Source: Craterostigma plantagineum (Eukaryota > Streptophyta > Magnoliopsida > Lamiales > Linderniaceae). From it: a stretch of DNA of 64,000 nt. Shown one piece after another: positions 1 through 9,135 of this stretch (positions are counted from its first letter, which is position 1; each line of letters begins with the position of its first letter). The notes beneath the pieces were generated by a model. That model worked only from the letters and a program-made list of their open reading frames with translations. It was not told where the DNA came from and ran no database searches. The translations under genes and the position numbers were made by a program. The stretch spans positions 1 through 64,000 of the forward strand of contig JAPQWV010001395.1 of assembly GCA_027422505.1 (NCBI GenBank), read 5' to 3'.

Positions 1-42
1 AGTGAGTGACGATATTGATTTTGGAGAAGATCATAACACCCG

Positions 43-866
43 GTGGAAGGTAACAATAACATAGAGGTGATGTTCGACACTGAAGAAGAATTCGAAAAAA
101 ATAGCTTGGAGAAACCAACGATAGAGAAGACAAGAGAAGAGGTCAATACTCTACTAGGATTACCCCCTGCGGGATCTGGAGAAGACAAAAAATCAATTGA
201 GGGAGTCTCACACTTCAAGAGCCAACAAGAAGTACCCAAGGTAACTGAAAATCAAAACAATCAAACTCTCATTTGTCTCTTTGCAGATAGTGGGTCGATG
301 AGGTTTCAAGACACTAATGAAGAGAAAGATATCATGGATGAGAAATTAAAGATATCGAGAAAATTGACATGCGGAAGTTAACAACTCAAAATGGGCATAA
401 AGGAGAAGTTGAAAGAGATATGACAAGCTTGGTGTCTCAAGGGTACAGTAAAGAAGCAGACATTGGCTACCACGAAAATAATGGGAGAATACACCAAATA
501 CATATGAAGTCTGCTCTCGAGCATGGAGTTCTCGAGAAAGATACGTACACGGAGTATGAAGTGACAAAGGAAATTAATAAGATTCTGAAGTTGCAGAATG
601 CGCTCGATGGATTGGGAAAGGTACCAAGAGATTGGAACTCAGGAATCAACAGGTACCCCCGCAAGAGAAACAAGGTTAAGGAATTGGAAATGCAACAGAA
701 GAAGCCAAACATGATTCTCAAGGATGACAAGTCGGCAATAAAATTAGCTAAGAATGCAGTCTGTCATGATCGAAGACAGCGCATTACAAGGAAGGAAGTG
801 AAGCTGGAGTACGTAAAGTCCCAAAGATCAAGTATCCGATATTTCTACCAAGCCACTAAAGAATGA
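43..866 (+). pseudogene. Decayed Ty1/copia pol relic (RT/RNase H fragments)
   Basis: Two overlapping open stretches (43-381 and 369-866) hold weak but recognisable Copia polymerase pieces. A stretch reading LDGLGKVPRDWNS resembles the reverse-transcriptase segment before the palm, and DDKSAIKLAKNAVCHD resembles the RNase H segment that precedes the integrase-distal end. The rest is lysine/glutamate-rich and does not align with confidence. The order and the adjoining LTR at 922 agree with the 3' end of a plus-strand element. Large internal deletions and frame changes are implied, because full pol would need over 3 kb. The protein is certainly not functional. Assignment to Copia is fairly sure; the lineage is unknown. 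Confidence 0.6.
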
Positions 867-921
867 AGACCCCATTCTACTATGAAGTTCGCTCGGAATA
901 CCAAATCAAGTTTAAGAGGGG

Positions 922-1271
922 TGTTGAAAATAAACTTGATTTGGACCTAAGGTAATAAGAGGTGGATTTAGCAAATTGGGCTTAGGAGATATATTGGCCC
1001 AATATCTAGAGTATGCGGGAATAATCTAGAGATATCCATAGAACTCTATGGAACCATATAGAACCTAGATATTATTATGGAGAATTCTAGAGTGTGATGT
1101 GTTGGCTAAATCTTAGCCACACATTAAGGAGGTGTTACTACTATAAATAGGGGTGAACCCCTTAGCATTTGTATCAAGCAATTAAGCAAGTATCAAATCA
1201 GCCTCTTCCTCTAAACACTAAGCCTTTGACATCAAGTTACTCCCTTCCTATATAAGTCCTAATTTCCAACA
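922..1271 (+). repeat. LTR of the relic Copia element
   Basis: A 350-bp segment begins TGTTGAAAAT and ends TTTCCAACA, giving the short inverted termini TGTTG/CAACA typical of LTRs. It is preceded by a purine-rich tract (TTTAAGAGGGG at about 911-921) and contains TATAAATAG at about 1142, a plausible promoter TATA box. There is no second copy inside the window, so the identification rests on termini and flanking priming sites. Confidence 0.7.
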
Positions 1272-1274
1272 AAG

Positions 1275-1286
1275 TGGTATCATAGC
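1275..1286 (+). other. Primer-binding-site remnant (initiator tRNA-Met)
   Basis: TGGTATCATAGC lies 3 bp after the LTR end and differs by one base from the usual plant Copia primer site TGGTATCAGAGC. Because pol-like sequence lies upstream of the same LTR, the order is internal region, LTR, primer site. This is the middle junction expected from a tandem or recombined element, not an ordinary 3' end. Confidence 0.6.
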
Positions 1287-1424
1287 ACTTCTATATCCAA
1301 CAAGTGGGACGTCCGATTTAGTAAAATGTACAAAAAAGTTACTGGGATGGAGGTAGTATTTTTTTTGGCATTTTGACCCTTTAGGGCCAGGGTGCAATTT
1401 TTTTGGTCCATATTGAAAAACGTT

Positions 1425-1482
1425 CAGTGAGACGGTCAACATCAGTAAGGATGAAGGTGATCAGTGAGACGGCCAACATCAG
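1425..1482 (+). repeat. 21-bp direct repeat spaced by 37 bp
   Basis: CAGTGAGACGGTCAACATCAG at 1425-1445 recurs at 1462-1482 with one T/C change. The second copy supplies the 8-bp target (ACATCAGC) later duplicated by the hAT MITE that follows it. The function, if any, is not apparent. Confidence 0.75.
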
Positions 1483-1483
1483 C

Positions 1484-1692
1484 CAGAGGCGGAGCTAGAG
1501 TAGATCCAGTGGGGTGCATGGACCCCACTGGGAAAAAAAATTCAGTAGTAATTTAGGTATAAAAAATTAATATTAGGACTAAATTGAAAAAAATTAAACT
1601 AAAAGGACCCCATTGAAATATTTTTAAAAATACTGGGTGTGGGGGCCAATTAAACTGGACCCCACTATTTTCATTTTCTGGCTCCGCCAGTG
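1484..1692. mobile_element. hAT-type MITE, 209 bp, with 8-bp target duplication
   Basis: The element starts CAGAGGCGGAGCTAGA and ends TCTGGCTCCGCCAGTG, which form imperfect terminal inverted repeats. It is flanked by identical 8-bp copies of ACATCAGC at 1476-1483 and 1693-1700. An 8-bp duplication with CA-starting, GC-rich inverted repeats is diagnostic of non-autonomous hAT elements. The interior is AT-rich and non-coding. Confidence 0.9.
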
Positions 1693-2254
1693 ACATCAGC
1701 GTTACTGCGAGGGTGTTGACGGGCTTGAATTGTTACATCATTTTGGAGGAGAAATCTCAAGAACCTTTAATGAATTTTCTCCTCCTTTCCTCTGGTCAGC
1801 GATCTAACTTTGTTCATGAGCGTCGTTGAGCACTGCGAGTTGCGTGCGCTTTCTGCTATTTGTGAAATTTGATTTTTTATATGTTTGACGAATTTCAATT
1901 TTGCTGCCGGGTATTTTTATTTCAATTTTGTTGGTTAAGACATTGATAGACATGTTAATATGTTGGGAGGAAGAACTTGACTTAAAGGGTATTTTAGTCA
2001 TTTTATTCAAAAAAATATGGTCAAATCCTATCATAGTTGCATTTACAGCGCGTGTGATGCAAACACCGGCAGAAAGCGTTGACCCGGGGGTACAATGCTA
2101 AGTTTTCGAAACCATAAGGATATTTCGCATAATAAAATAAAAACCATCTGGTAGTATCTTGCATTCTAGTAAAAGCACGTGGGGTATAGTGGAATTTACC
2201 CTATATATAAATTTTCTATGTCCATTCATGGTTGTATAGATTTCCATATCTTCT
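1693..2254. other. Intergenic, no gene recognised
   Basis: AT-rich sequence with only short chance open frames. No conserved coding pattern, RNA gene or further mobile-element end was identified. Confidence 0.5.
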
Positions 2255-2590
2255 CTCTCGCAATCACTTTCTTTTTTTTTTTTTGAAGGAGATTTCATTT
2301 CCTCAAATCAGATGGACATAAAGATACAACATATCAATAACCAAAATATCACCATATTTGACTATTTTCTATTGCGTAGATGACTGATGGTAGCACAATG
2401 TCCGTTCGAAAAGCTCCAAAGACAGGGAAAAGAACCCGAGGGGACTCCACAAGGGAGGAAAAAAGCTCCCACGATGGGAGGAGAAAAACCTCCCACAAAG
2501 GGGAGAAAAACACCTACGAGGGGAGAAACTCCCCCGAGGAGAAAACGCCACGGCACAAACGGCCGAGCAGAGCAGAGCAGATGTTGCAGC

Positions 2591-2595
2591 GGTGG
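2591..2595. repeat. Target site duplication of Copia 2596-7956 (left copy)
   Basis: GGTGG at 2591-2595 is repeated at 7957-7961, flanking the element exactly. This fixes both ends of the Copia insertion. Confidence 0.9.
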
Positions 2596-3046
2596 TAACA
2601 AATTCTCGATTGCTTTGTGTTTGTGAAAACGATTCTTTAACGTGGTTCGGATTGTGATCAATCCTACGTCCACGGCCAACCAATTTGATCTTTTATTGAT
2701 GGCAACACAATTTACAGATGAGAGGAAAACACACTCTCAACAACAGAGCTAAGCACACTCCTCACAGATTATGGAAAACTAATTGAAAAACTAAAGGAAG
2801 GGATAAGTCGAGTATTTAAAACGTTTCCCGCCTAATTTTGTTGGTTACACGTTGTAGCCTTTCACACAAAGAATCGCTGGTACGGAGGACGTCTTTATAA
2901 GTAACTCAACCTTCTAGAACCCCGCCTTTTAGAGAACTTAAAAATAGACTAACGACTTCTCCAAGCCTTGAACTGCGCATCCTTAACAGACAGACTTGAA
3001 CTCTGTTCTTGCTCTTCATCACGCCATTGAGGTTTGAATTTTGATA
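2596..3046 (-). repeat. 3' LTR of Copia 2596-7956
   Basis: 451 bp, equal in length to the partner at 7506-7956 and with one visible mismatch. The C-terminal end of the pol open frame runs about 100 bp into this LTR. Confidence 0.95.
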
Positions 3047-6000
3047 CGCCCCCGCAAGATGGAAGGTACAAGTTCTTCACTGACATCTTGAGCAGTAATT
3101 GATGAAGCAAGGGACCAGTGAGGGGTTTTGTAAAAACATCAGCAAGTTGATGTTCTGACTTGACTGGTAAGAGCTTGATCGTGCCATTTGAAATGTGATG
3201 CCTGATGAAGTGGCAGCCTATTTCGATGTGCTTCGACCGCTCGTGAAATTTGGGGTTGGAGGCGAGCTTGAGAGCTGATTGATTGTCGCAATAAATGACA
3301 GGCTTTTGATCTATTTCAATGCCCAACTCGTCAAGCAGGTGTTTTATCCATAACACCTCTGCAACAACTGATCCCAGGGCACGATATTCCGCTTCTGTCG
3401 AGGATCTAGAGACAGTTGATTGCTTCTTTGCCTTCCAAGTTATGAGTGTGTCACCCAGGAATGTACACAGACCTGTCACAGATCTTCTCGTGTCTCGGCA
3501 TCCAGCCCAATCTGCATCGGAGAATGCACTCAAACTCAACTGCTTGTCTGCTGTCATAAGAATGCCCTGCCCCGGCGACCCCTTCAAGTACCTGAGAAGA
3601 TGATGAGCTGCCTTTAGATGTTCTGTCCTGGGAGCAGCCATGTATTGGCTAAGTTTTTGGACAGCAAATGCTATATCCGGTCTTGTGAAAGTTAGATAAA
3701 GAATCCTTCCTATCAGTCTTCTGTAGTGGAATGGGAATGGCAGAAGCTCTCCATCACTAGCTGTTAGCTTATCATTGGGATTCATGGGCGTGGTGAGAGG
3801 TTTAGCATTAATGTACCCTGTGTCTTCTAATAATTGCAGTGTATACTGCCTCTGAGTGACATAAATGCCCACTTCACTCCTTGCTATTTCTATTCCCAGG
3901 AAGAACTTGAGCTCTCCGAGGTCCTTCACCTTAAAACACTCACTTAGGAAGGACTTTGCTTGCTGTATTAGATCAGGGGAAGGTCCAGACAGGATGATAT
4001 CATCAACATAAACAAGTAACACCAACAAGTGCTCACCTCTGCCTTTAATGAATAAGGTATGGTCTGACTGTGTTTGCTTGAATCCAAAGCTGCTTACTGC
4101 ACTTGTAAACTTTTCATTCCATTGTCTCGACGCTTGCTTTAATCCATACAATGACTTATGCAGCCTACAGACCAAGTTTCCCTGCGCTGCTGCCCTTTTC
4201 TCCTCATATAGGCCCGGTGGTATATCCATGTATACTTCCTCGATGAGATCTCCGTTTAAGAAAGCATTGCTCACATCTAACTGTGCTAAATGCCATCCGA
4301 GTTTAGCTGCTAAAGAGAGTATAATCTTTATTGTATTTGGTTTGGCCACGGGTGCAAAAGTTTCCATGTAATCAATTCCCTCTTTTTGATCATATCCTTT
4401 AGCCACCAACCGTGCCTTATATTTCTCCACGTGGCCTTGTGAATTGAGCTTTAATTTGTATACCCATCTACATCCAATGGGCCTTTTTCCTGCTGGGAGA
4501 GGCACCACTGACCAGGTTTTGTTTTCCTCCAGTGCTTGCAATTCCTCTCTCATGGCTGTGATCCACTTCTGAGATCTTGCTGCCTCTGTGTAGTTCTTGG
4601 GTTCTGCTTCCACTGCAACTGAGGCACTGTTGATTGAATCTTGAAAGTGCCTAGAGAAGTTCTGGTAAGATATGAAGTCTGAGATAGGATACAGAATCTT
4701 GCTTCCTCTTAGATTGTTGCAGTGATAGTCACTTAGGTATGCAGGCCTTTTAGATCCTCTTCCAGACCTTGTATGTACTGCCACTGGTATGCCTTGTGAA
4801 TCTGCTGTCATGTCCTCTTCTGGTGGTGCAGACTCGACTGCTGCTTCATCTTGTAAGTCCTGCTGCTGATGCACTGTGTCATTCTGATCAGTCTGAGGGG
4901 CCTGAGTGTTATCTGATTCTGACATTGGCCAGGCCTCTCCTATCTCCTCATTCTCAGCATAGAATCTGGGCAGAACATGATCTGAGAATGGATTCCCTGG
5001 TTCTGGAATGGCAGCTTGCTCCTTAAAGGGGAAAATGTCTTCACTGAAGGTCACATCTCTGGAGATGTATACTTCTCTTGTTGCTAATCCAAGACCTTGT
5101 ATCCCTTGACACCATTTGCATAGCCTATGAACACACATTCCCTCGCCCTCGGGTCAAATTTCCTTCTGCCAGCTGAGAGAGTGGAACTGAAGCAGAGACA
5201 ACCAAAGGTCCTTAAGAAACTATAGTCTATGGGCCTTTGATACAGTAGCTCAAAAGGGGTTTTTCCCTTCAACACCACAGATGGTGTCCTGTTGATCAGA
5301 TATGCTGCGGTTAAGGCACACTCTGACCAATACTTTATGGTATCCCTGATTGGAAGAATAATGATCTTGCCACGTTTAGTAGATGCTGATGTTTTCTCTC
5401 CACCAAGGAGTTCTGTTGTGGCGTTTGAACGCATGATCTATGATGAATAATGCCTTTGCTGCCTAACAATTCTACCAGATTAAACTCAGGGGCATTATCT
5501 GTTCTGAGAGTCTTGACCTTACAATTGAACTGTGTCTCTATCATGGTCAAAAAATAGGTGAGGATTGCACTTACTTCAGACTTATGTCTGATCATAAAAA
5601 GCCAAGTAAACCGTGAATAATCATCTACTATGGTGATGAAATATTGATGTCCTAGGTGTGAGGGAATGTGAAATGGCCCCCACACGTCACAATGCACAAG
5701 ATCAAAGATTGAACATACATCATTACTGTTATGAGGAAAAACCAGTTTCTTTTGCTTTGAAATAGGACAGATTTTACACACATCTTTCTTCTGTCCATCA
5801 TCATGTCTCAAGGTATTTCTAAGCATATCTAGTACCCTATCTGAGGGATGGCCTAGCCTCTTATGCCAAAGATCCCTCGACAGCTTACTATGCAAAACAG
5901 AATGGCTATTAAGGCAGTAAACAGGGTCAGCTTGCATGATATACAGACCTTGAACTTGTCTACCCTTGCCAATCACTCGTAGTGTATGGTCCTGTATCTG

Positions 6001-7452
6001 AAAAATGTCACCCTCAAAGCTGAATTTACAGGCAGCATCATTGGCTAAACAACTTACAGAAATCAAATTAAAGTGGAATTGTGGCACATAGAGTACACTG
6101 CTAAGAACTATACTGCTGTTAAGTCTGCAAGTTCCTGCTCTATTTACCCTTATCATGGTATTATCTGGTAATATGACCTTTGATTCCTCTAATTCATGTA
6201 AATCATGTAATAAACCTATGCAGCCACTAACATGCCTAGTTGCACCTGAATCCACTAGCCAAATATCTGAATTATCATGCTTAGGGAGATTAAATGACAA
6301 GCAGGTACCTGTCAGCTTACTTGATGGCCTCTCACACTGCTGTATCATCCCAACAGATTCAGGTGGTCCTTTAGCTGCTGATTGGCTTATCAGTGCCTTT
6401 AAACTGTCGAGTTGGAAGGGGGTAAGCTGGAGCTGCACCATAGCATCAGGCCCAGATGATGAGGCATGCCCTGGCTGTTCTACTTGAAAGCCTCCTTTGT
6501 TAGCACCCCTGTATTTGACACTTTGCCTAAAACCAGGTGGATATCCATGGATCTGATAGCAGGTATCCACAGTGTGACCTTTCTTGTGGCAGTGAGCACA
6601 AATTGGCTTGGCTGTGTCTTTTCTATAGTTGAAGAATCCCTTCTTGACAGTTTCTTGATCATTCTTCGTGGCTAGCATCGCCATGTTGGTGATCTGATCA
6701 TCCAGAACTCTTACATTTCCTGGCGCCATAGACCTTTGTTTTTCTTCTTGAATTAGCAATGAAAACACTTTGTTGATTGAGGGCATCGGCTCCATGAGTA
6801 ATATCTGTCCTCTTATTTGCGAGTATGTGTCATTTAGTCCCATGAGAAAGGCAAGAACGTACTCTTCATCAAGATGTGCTTTCATCACATTAATTCCACC
6901 GCAAGTACACACACAAGGAGGTCGATAGCTGCTCAGTTCTTCCCACAATGTCTTGAGCCTGGTATAGTAGACAGAGATGCTGGTTGAATTCTGCGCAAGA
7001 TTGATCAGCTCCTTCTTCAATTGAAAGACCCTTGGTTTGTTCGTTTGACCATATCTCTCTCGCAGATCATCCCAAACGTCCTTTGCTGTGGAGCTGTATA
7101 AAATGCTGGCTGAAATTTCTTTGCTCACAGAGTTCAAAATCCAAGATATTACAATATTATTGTTGCGCTTCCATGAGCTGAGCTTGCTCAAATCAGTCGC
7201 TGCTGGAGGTTTTAAGAACCCATTCACGAATCCTTCTTTGTTTCGCCCAATTAGTGCGATCATCATGGCTCTACTCCAAGTCATGTAATTATCACCATCA
7301 AGCTGCTCATGTACGAGCAACTGACCAGAAGTATCATTTCCACTCAGAAAATACGGATCATTACCCAATCCATTGATTACTGTATTGGCTGAATCACTCG
7401 CTCCGATGTTTGGATTTTCTTCCGTCATCTTCACTCGATCGATTGCTTCCAA
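2949..7452 (-). pseudogene. Copia gag-pol polyprotein with two one-base frameshifts
   Basis: The first open frame (7452-5335, 705 codons) holds the Gag domain (LDGDNYMTWSRAM near residue 50), a CCHC zinc knuckle (CAHCHKKGHTVDTC), the protease motif LVDSGATRH, the integrase HxxxH/CxxC zinc site and the start of the integrase DDE core (HCDVWGPF, LRTDNAPEF). It ends early in integrase. The frame then shifts to 5434-5084 and again to 5138-2949. That last frame carries reverse transcriptase with the YVDD catalytic motif and RNase H ending in the usual FTKPL segment. Comparing reading frames places one missing base near 5338 and one near 5087. The element therefore cannot make full pol as sequenced, although its LTRs are nearly identical. 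Confidence 0.9.
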
Positions 7453-7505
7453 GAACGCGGATCAATTCTTGTTCTTCGCAGCTGCTACAAATCTCTCTGA
7501 TACCA

Positions 7506-7956
7506 TAACAAATTCTCGATTGCTTTGTGTTTGTGAAAACGATTCTTTAACGTGGTTCGGATTGTGATCAATCCTACGTCCACGGCCAACCAATTTGATC
7601 TTTTATTGATGGCAACACAATTTACAGATGAGAGGAAAACACACTCTCAACAACAGAGCTAAGCACACTCCTCACAGATTATGGAAAACTAATTGAAAAA
7701 CTAAAGGAAGGGATAAGTCGAGTATTTAAAACGTTTCCCGCCTAATTCTGTTGGTTACACGTTGTAGCCTTTCACACAAAGAATCGCTGGTACGGAGGAC
7801 GTCTTTATAAGTAACTCAACCTTCTAGAACCCCGCCTTTTAGAGAACTTAAAAATAGACTAACGACTTCTCCAAGCCTTGAACTGCGCATCCTTAACAGA
7901 CAGACTTGAACTCTGTTCTTGCTCTTCATCACGCCATTGAGGTTTGAATTTTGATA
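7506..7956 (-). repeat. 5' LTR of Copia 2596-7956
   Basis: 451 bp and directly followed on the minus strand by the initiator-tRNA primer site at 7494-7505. This is the promoter-bearing LTR. Confidence 0.95.
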
Positions 7957-8209
7957 GGTGGCAGCCACGGTGGCGGGACCGACGACGGCTGCGGCAGCGA
8001 TGAAGGTGGCGGTCGGCATCCATCGTCTAAGCTCGACAGCTGCCTGTGGCTGGAGGAGGCGGCGGGGCTGGCGGAGTTGGAGCAGAGGCGGTGGTGGAGG
8101 AGGCTGGCAGGGCTGGCGGAGCTGGAAACGGTGGTGGAATTTTTTTTAAAGACAAAACAGAGAAAGAAATTAGAAGAGAAGAGATCCCCCTACCTCCATG
8201 TTTCCTCCT

Positions 8210-8227
8210 ACCTCCATTAATGGAGGT
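8210..8227. repeat. Perfect 18-bp palindrome in the retroposed insert
   Basis: ACCTCCATTAATGGAGGT is its own reverse complement. It sits in a GGAGG-rich stretch and may simply reflect local purine/pyrimidine bias, but the symmetry is exact. Confidence 0.8.
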
Positions 8228-8347
8228 GGGGGAGGAGGGGGAAGGGATGGCGGCGTGTGTGGGTGTGGGTGGGGCTGGGCTAGGGTTTTAGTGAGATGGG
8301 ACAGAAAAGGGGGAAGGAGGAAAACGTCCTCTCGCAATCACTTTCTT

Positions 8348-8672
8348 AATATACAAACACCACTTTGAAACATAATCACGTTTCAAAAGACTATCAATCC
8401 CATAGTACAAACAAATTCAACGTCTTCTAAGTTCAACTACCCAATCCCAATTCCCAAGGCTTCATTTGATGTACAAAGCCCACCATGTCACACACACATA
8501 TCTATTTTAAAAATAGCAAATTGACATATATTTACAATTTCTCAGACTAGAGAGTATCAATTTATGGATATTTTCTTATGACTTTGTACATACAAAAACA
8601 AAAGAATAAGAATCTACACCAAGTTGTGTCCTTTCCTAGTCCCCAATGGCACGTTGGGTAGTAATATATTCC
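8348..8672. other. Intergenic, no gene recognised
   Basis: AT-rich sequence between the retroposed insert and the Harbinger MITE. No open frame or repeat of note was seen. Confidence 0.5.
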
Positions 8673-8675
8673 TAA

Positions 8676-8997
8676 GGGTAACCACAATGGTGGTTTATAT
8701 GTGTGTCATATGTGCTTATTTGGCATTTTATATGACACACCATCATTGTGGACGTGTCATGAGTATGACATTGTGTCATATTTATGATACTGCGTTATAG
8801 GAATATTAAACTATTATGGAGGAGAGAGAATGAGGGAGAAGGAAAAAAAATTATTTATTTATAGTTGTGGGTCCGTGTTATAGTAGTGTTATAATTGTGG
8901 AAGAAGTAGAATAAAAGTGTTATAGAATAAAATATAGAAAAATATAGTGAAAAGCTGATGTAGTAGTATTATGAGTGTGTTATTGTTGTGGACACCC
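8676..8997. mobile_element. PIF/Harbinger-type MITE, 322 bp, TAA target duplication
   Basis: The ends read GGGTAACCACAATGGTG and, on the opposite strand, GGGTGTCCACAACAATA. They form a terminal inverted repeat and are flanked by TAA at 8673-8675 and 8998-9000. A 3-bp TWA duplication with GGG-starting ends fits Tourist/Harbinger MITEs. The left 90 bp contains a further copy of the end motif (CATCATTGTGGAC), so the element has internal inverted-repeat structure. It is AT-rich and non-coding and lies 138 bp beyond the kinesin stop codon. Confidence 0.8.
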
Positions 8998-9135
8998 TAA
9001 GCAAGAACCATACATACAATAAAATCATTCGAGCCGAAAATCTCAAACCCAATAAAAAGATAGCTTCATAACTAAGCCCAACAAATCCAACATGGGTCAA
9101 GAAGGAAGGCACAGATGAACATTGCATATCAATTA

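Larger units (their letters stand above)
2596..7956 (-). mobile_element. Young full-length Ty1/copia retrotransposon with non-canonical LTR ends
   Basis: Two 451-bp LTRs (2596-3046 and 7506-7956) bracket gag-pol on the minus strand. By eye they differ at a single base (T at about 2838, C at about 7748). In element orientation the LTRs start TATC and end GTTA, so the termini are TA...TA instead of TG...CA. The primer-binding site TGGTATCAGAGA lies on the minus strand at 7494-7505 and abuts the 5' LTR. A short G-rich tract next to the 3' LTR at 3047-3055 serves as the polypurine tract. The insertion is recent, inside the retroposed sequence described above. Confidence 0.95.
2274..8328 (-). mobile_element. 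Retroposed sequence (LINE-like or processed transcript) split by a Copia
   Basis: A 19-bp direct repeat, CTCTCGCAATCACTTTCTT, stands at 2255-2273 and again at 8329-8347. Just inside the left copy is a T run (to 2284), which is a poly(A) tail when read on the minus strand. Long target duplications plus a poly(A) tail indicate insertion by target-primed reverse transcription. Without the Copia (2596-7956 plus its 5-bp duplication) the insert is about 690 bp. Its 5' part is very GC-rich and proline/alanine-coding in several frames, and its 3' part carries a degenerate repeat of about 24 bp around TTTTCTCCC. No reverse transcriptase is present. It could be a truncated LINE, a SINE-like unit or a processed pseudogene; the parent was not recognised. 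Confidence 0.7.

Noticed and set aside
1303..1370. Possible Stowaway/CTCCGTCCC-type MITE fragment (GGGACGTCC and CTGGGATGGAGGTAGTA)
   Set aside because: The words resemble such MITEs, but no partner end or target duplication was found, so it is not annotated.
2380..2626. Lys/Arg-rich plus-strand frames
   Set aside because: Translations of the degenerate GGGAGAAAA repeat in the retroposed insert, running into the Copia LTR.
7951..8291. Gly/Ala-rich plus-strand frames of 63-89 codons
   Set aside because: Products of GC-rich, GGC-biased sequence in the retroposed insert; several frames are open at once and none is conserved.
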